Of a stretch of DNA of 64,000 nucleotides, positions 33,489 through 43,955 are shown piece after piece. The notes under the pieces are model-generated. The model did not search any database, was not told the origin of the DNA, and saw nothing but the letters and a program-made list of their open reading frames with translations. Made by a program: the position numbers and the translations under genes. This DNA is from Methylibium sp. Root1272. Lineage in GTDB: Bacteria; Pseudomonadota; Gammaproteobacteria; Burkholderiales; Burkholderiaceae_C. The stretch spans positions 626,177 through 690,176 of the forward strand of contig NZ_LMDY01000013.1 of the NCBI RefSeq assembly GCF_001425905.1. The letters run 5' to 3'. The stretch's first letter is position 1. Each line of letters begins with the position of its first letter.

Positions 33489-34853
33489 TCAGCCGCGCAT
33501 CAGCGCCTCGATCTCGTCGGGCCGCACCGGCACGCCCCGGCTCAGCAGCTCGCAGCCGTCGGGCGTGACGAGCGCATCGTCCTCGATGCGGATGCCGAGG
33601 TGCCAGTAGCACTCCGGCACGTCGGGCGCCGGCCGCACGTAGAGCCCGGGCTCGATCGTCACCACCATGCCCGGCTGCAGGCGGCGTGACGGCTTCTTGA
33701 CCGTGAGGCCGCCGAGCCCGTCGGGCTGCTCGATCGGCGCCTCGTCGAGCGCGAGGTACTCGCCGGCATCGTGCACGTCCAGCCCCAGCCAGTGGCCGGT
33801 GCCGTGCATGTAGAAGCGTCGGTAGGCGGCGCTGGCCACCACGTCGTCGACGCCACCATGCCGGTCGCGGTCGAGCAGGCCCAGGTCCAGCAGGCCGGCG
33901 CTCAGCGCGTGCACTGCGGCCCAGTGGCTGTCGGTCTTGCGGGCGCCGGGTCGGGTGTGGTCGATCGCCGCTGCCTGTGCGGCCAGCACCACTTCGTAGA
34001 GCGCGCGCTGCGGCGCCGTGTAGCGGCCGTCGACGGGAAAGCTGCGCGTGATGTCGCTCGCGTAGCTGCCGTACTCGCAGCCGGCGTCGATCAGGCACAG
34101 CTCGCCGGGCCGCAGTTCGGCATCGCCGGCCGCGTAATGCAGCACGCAGGCATTGCGGCCTGCGGCGACGATGCTCGTGTAGGCCGGGCCGCTGGCACCG
34201 CTGCGGCGGAACTCGTGCAGCAGCTCGGCCTCGAGCTGGTACTCGCGCAGGCCGGGCCGGCAGGCCCGCATCGCGCGCACGTGACCGGCCGCACCGATCT
34301 CGCCGGCGCGGCGCATCAGCGCCACCTCGTGCGGGTCCTTGAACAGGCGCATCTCGTCGAGCAGCCGAGCCAGGTCGCGTTGCTGCGTCGGCGCCTCGAT
34401 GCCGGCACGTGATCGTGCGCGCACGGCGTCCAGCCATCCTGCGACCCGGGAGCCGAGGCCCTCGTGTCCGCCGAACGGAAACCACACCGTCGCACGGTTG
34501 GCCAGCCGCTGCGGCAACACCGCGTCCAGCGCCTCGATCGGCAGCGCTTCATCCACGCCCAGCGCGGCGGGCGCGGCCTCGGGCCCGAGCCGGTAGCCGT
34601 CCCAGATCTCGCGCTCCTCGTCCTTGGGGCGGCACAGCAGCAGGCTGCGCCCGGTGTGGTCAAGGACGAGCAGCGCACCGGGTTCGGAGAAGCCGGTCAG
34701 GTAGTAGAACGCACTGTCGTGGCGATAGGGGTGTTCGCTGTCGGCGTTGCGGGTGCGCTCCGGCGCGGTCGGCAGCACGGCGACGCCGCCACCGGCCTCG
34801 CGCAGCGCGGCGCCGAGGCGAGCGCGACGCTCGGCATAGACGGAGGGGCTCAT
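33489..34853 (-). CDS. pepP: Xaa-Pro aminopeptidase (aminopeptidase P)
   Basis: This dinuclear metalloprotease releases N-terminal residues preceding proline. The 454-residue protein has the aminopeptidase-P N-domain ([20 protein letters not shown]) and a creatinase-fold C-domain. Metal ligands lie in [19 protein letters not shown] (two Asp), [13 protein letters not shown] (His), TIEPGLY (Glu) and IRIEDDALV (Glu). I chose the ATG at 34853 ([10 protein letters not shown]) because the upstream in-frame residues are not protein-like. It diverges from an aldo/keto reductase gene. In related genomes it often adjoins murU; here murU lies 1.8 kb away. Confidence 0.95.
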   Translation of the reverse strand: MSPSVYAERRARLGAALREAGGGVAVLPTAPERTRNADSEHPYRHDSAFYYLTGFSEPGALLVLDHTGRSLLLCRPKDEEREIWDGYRLGPEAAPAALGVDEALPIEALDAVLPQRLANRATVWFPFGGHEGLGSRVAGWLDAVRARSRAGIEAPTQQRDLARLLDEMRLFKDPHEVALMRRAGEIGAAGHVRAMRACRPGLREYQLEAELLHEFRRSGASGPAYTSIVAAGRNACVLHYAAGDAELRPGELCLIDAGCEYGSYASDITRSFPVDGRYTAPQRALYEVVLAAQAAAIDHTRPGARKTDSHWAAVHALSAGLLDLGLLDRDRHGGVDDVVASAAYRRFYMHGTGHWLGLDVHDAGEYLALDEAPIEQPDGLGGLTVKKPSRRLQPGMVVTIEPGLYVRPAPDVPECYWHLGIRIEDDALVTPDGCELLSRGVPVRPDEIEALMRG

Positions 34854-34953
34854 GGGGCGATGCGGTTCTGGGTACGCTTGCAGTGTAGTGAGCAGCGTCG
34901 CAGCGTTCCCCGGCGCGCGTCCGACCGATCCCCGACGACCAGGAGTTCCTCTC

Positions 34954-35946
34954 ATGCAATACCGTCGTCTAGGCCGCTCCGGCCTGCAGGTCAGTGAACT
35001 GTCACTCGGGTCCTGGGTGACCTATCACAACCAGGTGGACGTGAGCGCCGCGAAGGACATGCTCGCGGCTGCCTTCGACGCCGGTGTCAACTTCTTCGAC
35101 AACGCCGAGATCTATGCCAACGGTCGCAGCGAAACCATCATGGGCGAAGCCCTCCGCCAGCTCAGGCTGCCGCGGCTCGACGTCGTCGTGTCGACCAAGT
35201 TCTTCTGGGGACTGGATCGTGCGAAGCCGGGCGAGCGGCCGCGCATCAACGGCCAGGACACGCTGAACCGCAAGTACCTGCACCAGGCCATCGACGGCGC
35301 GCTGCAGCGGCTGCAGCTCGACTTCGTCGACCTCGTGTTCTGCCACCGGCCCGACCCGCACACGCCCATCGAGGAGACCGTCTGGGCCTTCCACGACCTC
35401 ATCAACCGCGGCAAGCTGCTCTACTGGGGCACCAGCGAATGGAGCGCGCAGGAAATCCGCGCTGCATGGGAGATCGCGGACAAGCACCACCTGCACAAGC
35501 CGGTGATGGAGCAGCCGCAGTACCACCTGTTCCACCGCCGCCGCGTCGAGGAGGAGTACGCGCGGCTTTACGAGGACATCGGCCTGGGCCTGACCACCTG
35601 GAGCCCGCTCGCGAGCGGCCTGCTGACCGGCAAGTACCGCCGCGGCATCCCCGAGGGCAGCCGTGGCGCGCTCGAGAACATGGCCTTCCTGCGCGACGGC
35701 CTCACGGATCCGGCGAAGAACGCCGCGGTCGGCCAGCTCGAGGAGATCGCCGCCGATCTGGGCGGCACGGTCGCGCAACTCGCGATCGCCTGGGCCAACC
35801 GCAATCCGCGTGTCAGCACCGTGATCCTCGGTGCCAGCCGCATCACGCAGCTGCAGGACAACCTGAAGGCCCTGGCGCTGACGCCCCGGCTCACGCCGGA
35901 GGTGCTGGCACGGATCGATGCGGCGACGAAGCCGCTGGCGGCCTGA
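34954..35946 (+). CDS. Aldo/keto reductase (voltage-gated K+ channel beta-subunit-like)
   Basis: This 330-residue NADPH-dependent oxidoreductase has a TIM-barrel with the AKR tetrad: Asp in [14 protein letters not shown] (with Tyr), Lys in VVSTKFFWG and His in [15 protein letters not shown]. The pattern [13 protein letters not shown] and the terminal [17 protein letters not shown] place it with the KCNAB/YghZ-type reductases. AGGAG is 9 bases before the ATG at 34954. The physiological aldehyde is unknown. It stands alone, divergent from pepP and convergent with the gene that follows. Confidence 0.93.
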   Translation: MQYRRLGRSGLQVSELSLGSWVTYHNQVDVSAAKDMLAAAFDAGVNFFDNAEIYANGRSETIMGEALRQLRLPRLDVVVSTKFFWGLDRAKPGERPRINGQDTLNRKYLHQAIDGALQRLQLDFVDLVFCHRPDPHTPIEETVWAFHDLINRGKLLYWGTSEWSAQEIRAAWEIADKHHLHKPVMEQPQYHLFHRRRVEEEYARLYEDIGLGLTTWSPLASGLLTGKYRRGIPEGSRGALENMAFLRDGLTDPAKNAAVGQLEEIAADLGGTVAQLAIAWANRNPRVSTVILGASRITQLQDNLKALALTPRLTPEVLARIDAATKPLAA

Positions 35947-35952
35947 GCCGGC

Positions 35953-36675
35953 TCAGCCCGGGCCGCCGCGGTTCAGCGCCAGCGGATCGATCCGGTTCGA
36001 CGGGTGCACCGGCACCGGCTCCAACATGGCGCGGCGCGCGGCCGAGCGCTTGTCGGCAGCGGCCCGGCGCCGATTGTCGGCCACCACGTCCATCTGCATG
36101 CGCACGAAGTTGGCCAGGCGCTCGATCTCGGCCTCGCCGCCGAACAGCGCGCCGGTGCGCGGCAGCTTCACCGCCTTGCCGTCACGCATGACCAAAGCGA
36201 GATAGCAGGCGCTGGGGCGGGCCCAGACGGGAATCCGAGACGCCCGCGGGCGTCGCTCGACGACGTTGACCTCGCTCAGGTCCGACACCGCGACGCGACG
36301 CGCCGAATGCCGCCAGCCGCGACGCCACGAGACGAACTTGACGCTCGCCGCCACCCGCTCCCAGGTCCACAGGTCCCAGGCCACGGCGCCGAGCCAGACC
36401 AGGCCGGCGGGCCACAGTGGCCAGTCCTTGAACTGCAGGCCGGCCGCGGCGGCCAGGCCGCTGGCCAGCAGCAAGCCGGCCGTGCCCAGCACCTGGGGCT
36501 CGCCCGGAGTCCACAGGCTGCGGTGGTAGACGACCGAGTCGGTGTGGTCGCCGGACACCGGCTCATGTGCCAGCCAGGCCGCCCGCAGGCCGCGCACGGC
36601 GCCGCGCTGCAGCAGCACGGCGACCGCCACGCTCAGCAACCAGACCAGCGGTGATCCCACCGCGCCCCCGTCCAT
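35953..36675 (-). CDS. Uncharacterised membrane protein downstream of murU
   Basis: The 240-residue protein has about three membrane segments in its first 110 residues (VWLLSVAVAVLLQ, GTAGLLLASGLAAAAG, PAGLVWLGAVAWDLW). The last 130 residues are soluble and basic (LVMRDGKAVKLPRTGALFGG, then IERLANFVRMQMDVVADNRRR). I do not recognise the family. It follows murU by 5 bp and is probably co-transcribed with speD and murU. The orthologue distribution is unknown to me. Confidence 0.8.
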   Translation of the reverse strand: MDGGAVGSPLVWLLSVAVAVLLQRGAVRGLRAAWLAHEPVSGDHTDSVVYHRSLWTPGEPQVLGTAGLLLASGLAAAAGLQFKDWPLWPAGLVWLGAVAWDLWTWERVAASVKFVSWRRGWRHSARRVAVSDLSEVNVVERRPRASRIPVWARPSACYLALVMRDGKAVKLPRTGALFGGEAEIERLANFVRMQMDVVADNRRRAAADKRSAARRAMLEPVPVHPSNRIDPLALNRGGPG

Positions 36676-36680
36676 CGTTC

Positions 36681-37385
36681 TCAGCTCCCATCTTGCAAGG
36701 CCTGCCAGCGCTGCGGTGTGCCGACATCGGTCCAGGGCCCCAGGTAGAGGCTGCCGCTGATCCGGTCGCGGGCGATCGCCGCATCGAAGTGGGGCCGCAG
36801 CGGCGCCTTCTGCCCCGGCTGCACGCCCTCGACGAGCTTCGATTGGAACAAGCCCACGGTGGAGTACGTGTAACGAGGGATGACCGCCGCGTCGTCGCCG
36901 GCCAGGATGCGGCCTTTGTCACTGAGTCCGAAGTCGCCGCGGGGGTGTTGTGGCGGGTTGGGCACCAGCCAGAGGTGGGCCAGATCGCCGCCGGCCATGA
37001 AGTCGTTCACGTGATGCGCGTCGAAGCGGAAGCCCGGCATGTAGGCGTCGCCGGCCATGACCCAAAAGGTGTCCGATTGCAACAGCGGTAGCGCGGTGGC
37101 GATGCCGCCGGCGGTCTCGAGCGCACCGCCGTAGCGCCGGCCCTCCATCGAGTAGCGGATGCTGAGCCCGAAGCGCGAGCCGTCGCCCAGCGTGGCCGGG
37201 AACTGCTCCTCGAGCCAGGCCGTGTTGATGACCACGTGGCGCACGCCGTCGCGTGCCAGCGCCTCGAGCTGCCACTCGATCAGCGGCTTGCCGTGCACGG
37301 GCAGCAGCGGCTTGGGCGTGCGGTCGGTCAGCGGGCGCATGCGCTCGCCGCGGCCGGCGGCGAGGATCAGCGCGGGCGCGTTCAT
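36681..37385 (-). CDS. murU: N-acetylmuramate-1-phosphate uridylyltransferase (MurU-like)
   Basis: MurU makes UDP-MurNAc from MurNAc-1-phosphate in peptidoglycan recycling. The 234-residue protein has the sugar-nucleotidyltransferase loop LAAGRGERMRPLTDRTPKPLLP (residues 8-29, read in pieces), the metal site around VMAGDAYMPGF and VGLFQ. C-terminal WTDVGTPQRWQAL matches MurU rather than long GlmU. The usual partner kinase amgK is not next to it here; speD lies upstream, overlapping the ATG at 37385 as ATGA. The role is inferred from the family. Confidence 0.87.
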   Translation of the reverse strand: MNAPALILAAGRGERMRPLTDRTPKPLLPVHGKPLIEWQLEALARDGVRHVVINTAWLEEQFPATLGDGSRFGLSIRYSMEGRRYGGALETAGGIATALPLLQSDTFWVMAGDAYMPGFRFDAHHVNDFMAGGDLAHLWLVPNPPQHPRGDFGLSDKGRILAGDDAAVIPRYTYSTVGLFQSKLVEGVQPGQKAPLRPHFDAAIARDRISGSLYLGPWTDVGTPQRWQALQDGS

Positions 37386-37759
37386 GGCGCCGCTCCGCGG
37401 CGCAGCGCGTGGCGCTCGGTGCGAGCGGGAGCGAAGGCTTCGAGCAGCCGCGCGATCACCGCCTCGGCGCGCGCCGAGTTGTCGGTATGGCGATGGCAGA
37501 CGTAGAGATCCAGCGTCACCGCGTCCAGTTCCGGCCAGGTGTGCACCGCGAGATGCGATTCGGCGAGCAACAGCACGCCGGTGACGCCGCGAGGTTCGCC
37601 GTCCTCGGCGGGGAAGGGATGGAAGCATTCACCGACCGGCTGCAGGCCGGCGTCGAGAACCGCCTCCATGCACAGAGCGCGCAGCGCCGACACGTCGACC
37701 AGGGCAGTGCTGCCGCGGCGGCAGCCGCTCAAATCGGCGGTGAGGTGCAGACCCTGCAT
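37382..37759 (-). CDS. speD: S-adenosylmethionine decarboxylase proenzyme
   Basis: SpeD produces decarboxylated SAM, the aminopropyl donor for spermidine. The 125-residue protein is of the short bacterial class. It starts [13 protein letters not shown] and cleaves itself at Glu67-Ser68 in [15 protein letters not shown], Ser68 becoming the pyruvoyl group; His73 and Cys88 are the other catalytic residues. The ATG at 37759 is chosen because longer in-frame extensions are not family-like. It is followed by murU with an ATGA overlap. A spermidine-synthase-like gene lies at 28218 in the same window, so the substrate supply for it may be here. Confidence 0.93.
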   Translation of the reverse strand: MQGLHLTADLSGCRRGSTALVDVSALRALCMEAVLDAGLQPVGECFHPFPAEDGEPRGVTGVLLLAESHLAVHTWPELDAVTLDLYVCHRHTDNSARAEAVIARLLEAFAPARTERHALRRGAAP

Positions 37760-37779
37760 GGGTGGCGCGACGGGGCTCG

Positions 37780-37785
37780 TAAAAT
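37780..37785 (+). promoter_or_regulatory. -10-like element of tkt
   Basis: TAAAAT 44 bases before the transketolase ATG at 37830. The upstream -35 is weak. It lies in the 70-bp spacer shared with divergent speD. Confidence 0.35.
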
Positions 37786-37829
37786 CGTCGATTCTGCCGC
37801 TTCCGTGGCGCCCTTTTCCCCTGCAAACC

Positions 37830-39872
37830 ATGGCTGCCCTCGAATCCCGCACGCCCGCCACCCCCGACACCTCGCTGATGGCCAACGCGATCCGCGCGCT
37901 GGCGATGGACGCGGTGCAGCAGGCCAACTCCGGCCACCCCGGCGCGCCGATGGGCATGGCCGACATCGCGGTCGCGCTGTGGGGCCGGCACCTGCGCCAC
38001 AACCCGGCCAACCCGGCCTGGGCCGACCGCGATCGCTTCGTGCTGAGCAACGGCCACGGTTCGATGCTGATCTATGCGCTGCTGCACCTGACCGGCTATG
38101 CGCTGCCGCTCGAGGAACTGCGCAACTTCCGCCAGTTGCACAGCAAGACGCCCGGCCACCCCGAGGTCGGCATCACGCCCGGCGTCGAGACGACCACCGG
38201 CCCGCTGGGCCAGGGCCTCAGCAATGCGGTCGGCATGGCGCTGGCCGAGAAGCTGCTGGCGACCGAGTTCAACCGCGACGGCCATGCCATCGTCGACCAC
38301 CACACCTACGTCTTCCTCGGCGACGGCTGCCTGATGGAGGGCATCAGCCACGAGGCCAGCGCGCTGGCGGGCGCCTGGAAGCTCGACAAGCTGATCGCGC
38401 TGTACGACGACAACGGCATCAGCATCGACGGCCAGGTGGCGCCGTGGTTCGTGGACGACACCGCGAAGCGTTTTGCGGCCTATGGCTGGAACGTCATCGG
38501 GCCGATCGACGGCCACGACGTGGATGCGGTCGATGCGGCGATCACGCAAGCGAAACGCAGCACCGGCCAACCCAGCTTCATCGTCTGCAAGACCGCGATC
38601 GGCAAGGGTTCACCGAACCGCGCCAACACCGCCAAGGCGCACGGCGAGCCGCTCGGCGCCGAGGAGATCGCGCTCACACGGGCCGCGCTCGGCTGGCCGC
38701 ATGCGCCGTTCGAGATCCCGGCCGAGGCCTACAACGACTGGGACGCCAAGGACGCCGGTGCCAACCTGCAGGCCGACTGGGAAGGCCGCTTCGAGGCCTA
38801 CCGCGCCGACCATCCTGCCGCTGCGGCCGAGTTCGAACGCCGGATGGCGGGCGCGCTGCCGGAGAATTTCGCGCAGATCGCGGTGGACGCCGCGATCGCC
38901 GCGCACGCCAAGGCCGAGACGGTCGCCAGCCGCAAGGCCAGCCAGCTCGCGCTGGAGGCCTTCACCGCCGCATTGCCCGAACTGCTGGGCGGCAGCGCCG
39001 ACCTCACCGGCTCGAACCTCACCAACACCAAGAGCACGCCAGCGCTGCGCTTCGACGCGGCCGGCGCATCGAACGGGGGCCGCCACATCAACTACGGCGT
39101 GCGCGAGTTCGGCATGGCGGCGGTGATGAACGGCATCGCGCTGCACGGTGGCTTCATTCCCTACGGCGGTACCTTCCTGACCTTCAGCGACTACTCGCGC
39201 AACGCCATCCGCATGGCTGCGCTGATGAAGCAACGCGTGATCCACGTCTTCACGCACGACAGCATCGGCCTCGGCGAGGACGGCCCGACGCACCAGAGCG
39301 TCGAGCACGCCGCGAGCCTGCGGCTGATCCCGAACCTGGACGTCTGGCGCCCCGCCGACACCGCCGAGACCACCATCGCGTGGACCAAGGCCCTGCTGAA
39401 CGCCGACCGTCCGACCGCGCTGCTGCTGTCGCGCCAGAACCTGCCCTACCTGCCGAAGGCCGGGCTCGACGAGGTGGCGCGCGGCGCCTACGTGCTGGCC
39501 GAGCCGGCCGAGGTCGGCCTGAAGAAGAAGGCGCAGGCGGTGCTCATCGCCACCGGCTCCGAGGTGCAGCTCGCGCTGCATGCGCAGCAGCAGCTCGCCG
39601 CCGCCGGCATTGCGGTGCGCGTGGTGTCGATGCCCAGCAGCACCACCTTCGATCGCCAGGACCTGGCCTACAAGCGCCGCGTGCTGCCCGACGGGCTGCC
39701 GCGTGTCGCGGTGGAAGCTGGCGTCACCGACGGCTGGTGGAAGTACGGCTGCGCGGCGGCGGTCGGCCTCGACACCTACGGCGAATCGGCCCCCGCCAGC
39801 GCGCTGTTCAAGCACTTCGGCTTCACGGCCGAGAACGTGACCGCGACCGTGCGCCGGGTGCTGAAGAAGTGA
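37830..39872 (+). CDS. tkt: Transketolase
   Basis: Transketolase moves two-carbon units between sugar phosphates in the pentose phosphate and Calvin pathways, using thiamine pyrophosphate. The 680-residue protein has the full three-domain length. [16 protein letters not shown] is near the start, the TPP loop [18 protein letters not shown] at about 167-184, and the dimer-interface and substrate residues in [14 protein letters not shown] (His, Asp, Gly) in the middle domain. It starts at the ATG at 37830. It precedes gap on the same strand with a 149-bp gap, so both may serve central sugar metabolism. Confidence 0.97.
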   Translation: MAALESRTPATPDTSLMANAIRALAMDAVQQANSGHPGAPMGMADIAVALWGRHLRHNPANPAWADRDRFVLSNGHGSMLIYALLHLTGYALPLEELRNFRQLHSKTPGHPEVGITPGVETTTGPLGQGLSNAVGMALAEKLLATEFNRDGHAIVDHHTYVFLGDGCLMEGISHEASALAGAWKLDKLIALYDDNGISIDGQVAPWFVDDTAKRFAAYGWNVIGPIDGHDVDAVDAAITQAKRSTGQPSFIVCKTAIGKGSPNRANTAKAHGEPLGAEEIALTRAALGWPHAPFEIPAEAYNDWDAKDAGANLQADWEGRFEAYRADHPAAAAEFERRMAGALPENFAQIAVDAAIAAHAKAETVASRKASQLALEAFTAALPELLGGSADLTGSNLTNTKSTPALRFDAAGASNGGRHINYGVREFGMAAVMNGIALHGGFIPYGGTFLTFSDYSRNAIRMAALMKQRVIHVFTHDSIGLGEDGPTHQSVEHAASLRLIPNLDVWRPADTAETTIAWTKALLNADRPTALLLSRQNLPYLPKAGLDEVARGAYVLAEPAEVGLKKKAQAVLIATGSEVQLALHAQQQLAAAGIAVRVVSMPSSTTFDRQDLAYKRRVLPDGLPRVAVEAGVTDGWWKYGCAAAVGLDTYGESAPASALFKHFGFTAENVTATVRRVLKK

Positions 39873-40021
39873 GGGCCCGCCCGTCGCTGCGAAGCTCCGT
39901 GACATCTGCCGCGGGGAGCGCGGCCGGATGCCGGGGCGGGTGCGGTGTCGCGGCGCGTTTTGTCGTCGAATGCTCGCCTGAATGAATCCGGATTGAACCG
40001 AAGCTGAGGAAGACCCACACC

Positions 40022-41038
40022 ATGACCATCAAAGTTGCCATCAATGGCTACGGCCGCATCGGCCGCAACGTGCTCCGCGCCCACTACGAGGGCGGCAAGA
40101 AGCATGACATCCAGATCGTCGCGATCAACGACCTGGGCGACCCGAAGACCAACGCCCACCTGACCCAGTACGACACCGCGCACGGCAAGTTCCCGGGCAC
40201 GGTCAGCGTCGATGGCGACTACATGGTGATCAACGGCGACAAGATCCGCGTGCTGGCCAACCGCAACCCGGCCGAGCTGCCCTGGGGCGAACTGGGCGTG
40301 GACGTCGTGATGGAGTGCACCGGCTTCTTCACCACCAAGGAGAAGGCCTCGGCGCACCTGAAGGGCGGCGCCAAGAAGGTCATCATCTCGGCGCCGGGTG
40401 GCAAGGACGTGGACGCGACCATTGTCTACGGCGTCAACCATGGCGTGCTGAAGGCCACCGACACCGTGATCAGCAACGCCAGCTGCACCACCAACTGCCT
40501 GGCGCCGCTGGTCAAGCCGCTGCACGAGAAGATCGGCCTCGAGTCGGGCCTGATGACCACCATCCACGCCTACACCAACGACCAAGTGCTGACGGATGTG
40601 TACCACGAGGACCTGCGCCGCGCGCGCAGCGCCACGCAGTCGATGATCCCGACCAAGACCGGCGCCGCCGCCGCGGTGGGCCTGGTGCTGCCCGAGCTGA
40701 ACGGCAAGCTCGACGGCTTCGCGATCCGCGTGCCGACCATCAACGTGTCGGTGGTCGACCTGACCTTCACCGCCAAGCGCGCGACCACGCTCGAGGAAGT
40801 CAACGCCGTGCTGAAGGCCGCATCCGAAGGCGAGCTCAAGGGCATCCTGGCCTACAACACCGCACCGCTGGTCAGCGTGGACTTCAACCACGACCCGGCG
40901 TCCAGCACCTTCGACGCGACGCAGACCCGCGTCTCGCCGGACGGCAAGCTCGTCAAGGTGCTGAGCTGGTACGACAACGAGTGGGGCTTCAGCAATCGCA
41001 TGCTGGACACCACGGTAGCGCTGATGGCTGCCAAGTAA
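40022..41038 (+). CDS. gap: Glyceraldehyde-3-phosphate dehydrogenase, type I
   Basis: This NAD-dependent enzyme oxidises glyceraldehyde 3-phosphate in glycolysis. The 338-residue protein shows the NAD loop [14 protein letters not shown] at the start, the catalytic Cys155 in [13 protein letters not shown] and the C-terminal [19 protein letters not shown] lies about 10 bases before the ATG at 40022. A strong terminator follows at 41069-41090, so the unit ends here. Confidence 0.98.
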   Translation: MTIKVAINGYGRIGRNVLRAHYEGGKKHDIQIVAINDLGDPKTNAHLTQYDTAHGKFPGTVSVDGDYMVINGDKIRVLANRNPAELPWGELGVDVVMECTGFFTTKEKASAHLKGGAKKVIISAPGGKDVDATIVYGVNHGVLKATDTVISNASCTTNCLAPLVKPLHEKIGLESGLMTTIHAYTNDQVLTDVYHEDLRRARSATQSMIPTKTGAAAAVGLVLPELNGKLDGFAIRVPTINVSVVDLTFTAKRATTLEEVNAVLKAASEGELKGILAYNTAPLVSVDFNHDPASSTFDATQTRVSPDGKLVKVLSWYDNEWGFSNRMLDTTVALMAAK

Positions 41039-41068
41039 TCACGGCGCTTCGCAGGTCTGCCGCCGGAC

Positions 41069-41090
41069 AAAGGCCCTACGGGGCCTTTTT
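41069..41090 (+). terminator. Rho-independent terminator after gap
   Basis: AAGGCCC (41070-41076), loop TACG, GGGCCTT (41081-41087), then TTT. It lies 31 bases past the gap stop. Confidence 0.88.
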
Positions 41091-41212
41091 CGTGGGCTGG
41101 CGTTGCACCATCGGGTAAAGCTCTGTCAACGCAGGCCGATACCGAGCGTGAGATGTCAAGCTCGGTGCGGTCGCGCCCCTACACTCCGTTCATCGTTTTT
41201 TCGATATCCCCG

Positions 41213-43225
41213 ATGCACTCAATGCAAGCCGCTGCCCGTGTTCTCGCGGCACTCGTCGCGCTGTTTGTCGTTCAGCCGATGGTCGTGGGCACCGCGGTGG
41301 CCGCCGCTGGCGCGGCAGACGACGTGCCGTCGGCGCGGGTGATCGTCAAGTACCGTGATGACGCAGTTCGCGGCTCCAGCAGCGGCCGGGTCGGCGTTGC
41401 CGATGTCGGTCGGGGGGCGGCGGTGCAGCGGCTCGCAGCTCGCATGGATGCGGTGGCACAGCGTCGTGGCGTCGCGCTGCGCGCTCATCGGGCAATCACC
41501 GAACGTACCCAGGTCGTGCTGGCGCGAGGCATCGATTCGGAGACATTGGCGCGGCGGCTCGGCACGGATCCGGACGTGGAATACGCGGTGGTCGATCGTC
41601 GGGTGAGGCCGCTGGCCGTGCCGAACGATCCGTTGCATACGCTCGGCGGCGCCGACGGCCCTGCCGTAGGGCAGTGGTACCTGCGCACGTCTGCCGCCCC
41701 TTCGCTTTCGGCGATCGATGCCACGCGGGCCTGGGACATCACGCAAGGCAGCGCCGGCGTGGTGGTAGCCGTGCTGGATACGGGGGTGCGTTTCGACCAC
41801 CCCGACCTCGCAGGCAAGTTGCTGGCCGGCTACGACTTCGTCAGCACGCTGCCGGAATCGAACGATGGGACCGGGCGCGACAGCAATGCCAGTGATCCGG
41901 GCGACTGGATCACGCAGCAGGAAGACAACTCGTTGGGCGGAGATTTCTATCACTGCACCACGCCGGATTCGCTGGGCAACTACAACGGCGCCCCGAGTTC
42001 GTGGCATGGCACGCAGGTCTCCGGCATCTTGGGCGCGCTCACGAACAATGGCGTGGGTATGGCCGGGGCAGGCTGGAATACCCGCGTCCTGCCTGTCCGT
42101 GTGCTCGGCAAGTGCGGCGGCTACGTATCGGATGTGGTGATCGGCATGCGCTGGGCAGCCGGGCTGGTCGTGCCCAACGTTGCGGCCAACCCGAATCCGG
42201 CGCGGGTACTCAACCTCAGCCTGGGCACCGTGGGCGCTTGCGGCGAATACCAGGACGCGGTCGATGACGTGGTGGCCGCCGGGGCACTGGTGGTGGCAGC
42301 GGCGGGCAACACAAATGGTCATGCAGTTGGTGCGCCGGGCAATTGCAGCGGCGTGATGGCCGTCGGGGGCCTGCGTCACTCCGGAACCAAGGTCGGTTTT
42401 TCCGATCTTGGGTCGGCGGTCTCGATCAGTGCTCCCGCAGGCAACTGCGTCAACGGCTTCGGGCCTTGCCTCTATCCTTTGCTCACCACGACCGACTCAG
42501 GGGCACAGGGGCCGGCATCGTCGACCTACACCGACGGGACGAACAACATCACCGTCGGTACCAGCTTCTCGGCACCCTTGGTGTCGGGTGTGGCCGCTCT
42601 GATGCTTGCGGTGCAGCCGACGCTCACGCCGGACGAGATCCGTAGCCTGATCCAGGGTGGTTCTCGGCGCTTCCCGACCAGCAGTGCGCCCGCCTGTACG
42701 GCACCGCGCTTCGACGGCAACGGCGATCCCATCGACCAGGACGAATGCGATTGCACCACCGCCACCTGCGGTGCGGGCATGCTTGATGCATATGCGGCCG
42801 TGCGGTCCGCGGCTGCGGGCCTGATCGCCGATATCGTTGTCAACACACCGACGCCAAGGGCTGGGCAAGACGTTTCCTTGACCGCCGACGTGTTCCGTCT
42901 GATCAACGGCCGCAACCTCAGCAGCCTCAGCTGGAGCCTGGTCGATGGCGGTGGCATCGTCAGCGGCAGTGTCGCCGGGTGCTCGACCAACTGTGTCGTC
43001 ACGCCGAGCGGCTCGGGCACCTTCACCGTCGCGGTCACGGTGACCGATGACAACAACCCCCCCACGCAGTCGACAGTGTCTCGGCGCGTGACCGTGGCGG
43101 CCGCATCGTCGGGCGGCGGTGGAGGGGGTGGTGGCGGCGCGCTGGGCCTGGGCTACCTGGGAGCGCTGCTGGTCGCAGTGATCGCTGCGCGCCATCTGCA
43201 GCGGCGCCCACGGTCCGCCGTCTGA
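41213..43225 (+). CDS. Secreted subtilisin-family (S8) protease with GlyGly-CTERM-type tail
   Basis: This exported serine protease (670 residues from the ATG at 41213; ATGs at 41153 and 41222 are alternatives) has an N-terminal signal peptide and an inhibitor-like propeptide with VIVKYRDD. The S8 catalytic domain carries Asp189 (VAVLDTGVRFDHPDL), His265 (SWHGTQVSGILG) and Ser451 (GTSFSAPLVSG). The domain has many Cys, suggesting disulfides. A beta-sandwich region follows (about 560-630). The end is Ser-Ser, nine Gly (634-642), a membrane helix and an Arg-rich tail, the pattern recognised by rhombosortase. A rhombosortase gene lies at 15145-15750. It is probably released at the cell surface by that enzyme; this link is inferred. 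Confidence 0.93.
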   Translation: MHSMQAAARVLAALVALFVVQPMVVGTAVAAAGAADDVPSARVIVKYRDDAVRGSSSGRVGVADVGRGAAVQRLAARMDAVAQRRGVALRAHRAITERTQVVLARGIDSETLARRLGTDPDVEYAVVDRRVRPLAVPNDPLHTLGGADGPAVGQWYLRTSAAPSLSAIDATRAWDITQGSAGVVVAVLDTGVRFDHPDLAGKLLAGYDFVSTLPESNDGTGRDSNASDPGDWITQQEDNSLGGDFYHCTTPDSLGNYNGAPSSWHGTQVSGILGALTNNGVGMAGAGWNTRVLPVRVLGKCGGYVSDVVIGMRWAAGLVVPNVAANPNPARVLNLSLGTVGACGEYQDAVDDVVAAGALVVAAAGNTNGHAVGAPGNCSGVMAVGGLRHSGTKVGFSDLGSAVSISAPAGNCVNGFGPCLYPLLTTTDSGAQGPASSTYTDGTNNITVGTSFSAPLVSGVAALMLAVQPTLTPDEIRSLIQGGSRRFPTSSAPACTAPRFDGNGDPIDQDECDCTTATCGAGMLDAYAAVRSAAAGLIADIVVNTPTPRAGQDVSLTADVFRLINGRNLSSLSWSLVDGGGIVSGSVAGCSTNCVVTPSGSGTFTVAVTVTDDNNPPTQSTVSRRVTVAAASSGGGGGGGGGALGLGYLGALLVAVIAARHLQRRPRSAV

Positions 43226-43250
43226 GCGACAGGCTCGGGACGATCCCTGC

Positions 43251-43955
43251 CTAGAGCGTCTCGACCGGGCAAGGCACGAACGCCTTGCCGCGCAGTTGGT
43301 CCGCAGGCAGTGCTGCCAGCGCCGCCTGCTGCGCCTCGCTGGCCTGCGCCACTCGCAGCAGGCGCAGCGGCACGCTGGCGTTGACCACGCGGGCGGTGCG
43401 CACGCCGCGATCCAGCAGCGTCGTCAGTTCGCTCTCCGCACCGGCCCGGCTGTCGTGGCGGCTGATCACCAGGAGCGGTGCGCTGCCGGGCGAGGCATTG
43501 GCCAGCTCGGGGGCGATGCTGCGTCGCTTCAGTTCGTCGCGCTTCTTCTGCAACTGCTCGGTTTCGGCGAACGGGCCCATCGCGACCCACCAGGTCGTCG
43601 TGAGTTCGCGCTCGGACCAGCCGACGTCGGGCAGCGCGGCCTTGACGGCCGCCTCGGCGACCGTCAGCTCGGCCGCGCTGTAGGGGCCCGCCTCGAGGCA
43701 GGCCGTCGCGGGCGCACTGGTCAGGGCCGCGGCCGACGCGGCCGCGCTCGCCGGAAGCACGGCCGGCGCCGAGGCCGCTTCGGCCGGGATCAGGCGGAGG
43801 CGGTCGGGATCGACCTGCATCGCCAGGCGTTCGGGCTCCCGCTCGCCCTCGGGGCGGGCGCCGATGGCGCTGTGCAGCGGCGCGAGCCAACCCTGCCGCC
43901 AGACCCAGAAGCCCGCATTGGCCAGCAGCAGCAGCAGCACCAGCGCTCTCAGCAT
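43251..43955 (-). CDS. SPOR-domain-like membrane-anchored protein
   Basis: The 234-residue protein has one N-terminal membrane helix (LRALVLLLLLANAGFWVW), an Ala/Pro-rich linker and a C-terminal domain. That domain, from AATACLEAGPYSAAEL through WWVAMGPFAETEQLQKKRDEL to LRLLRVAQA, has the beta-alpha-beta shape of SPOR/Sel1-adjacent septal peptidoglycan-binding domains. SPOR proteins bind denuded glycans at the septum. It overlaps the end of birA by 7 bases, as in related genomes where such a gene follows birA. Assignment to SPOR is by pattern, not by search. Confidence 0.75.
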   Translation of the reverse strand: MLRALVLLLLLANAGFWVWRQGWLAPLHSAIGARPEGEREPERLAMQVDPDRLRLIPAEAASAPAVLPASAAASAAALTSAPATACLEAGPYSAAELTVAEAAVKAALPDVGWSERELTTTWWVAMGPFAETEQLQKKRDELKRRSIAPELANASPGSAPLLVISRHDSRAGAESELTTLLDRGVRTARVVNASVPLRLLRVAQASEAQQAALAALPADQLRGKAFVPCPVETL

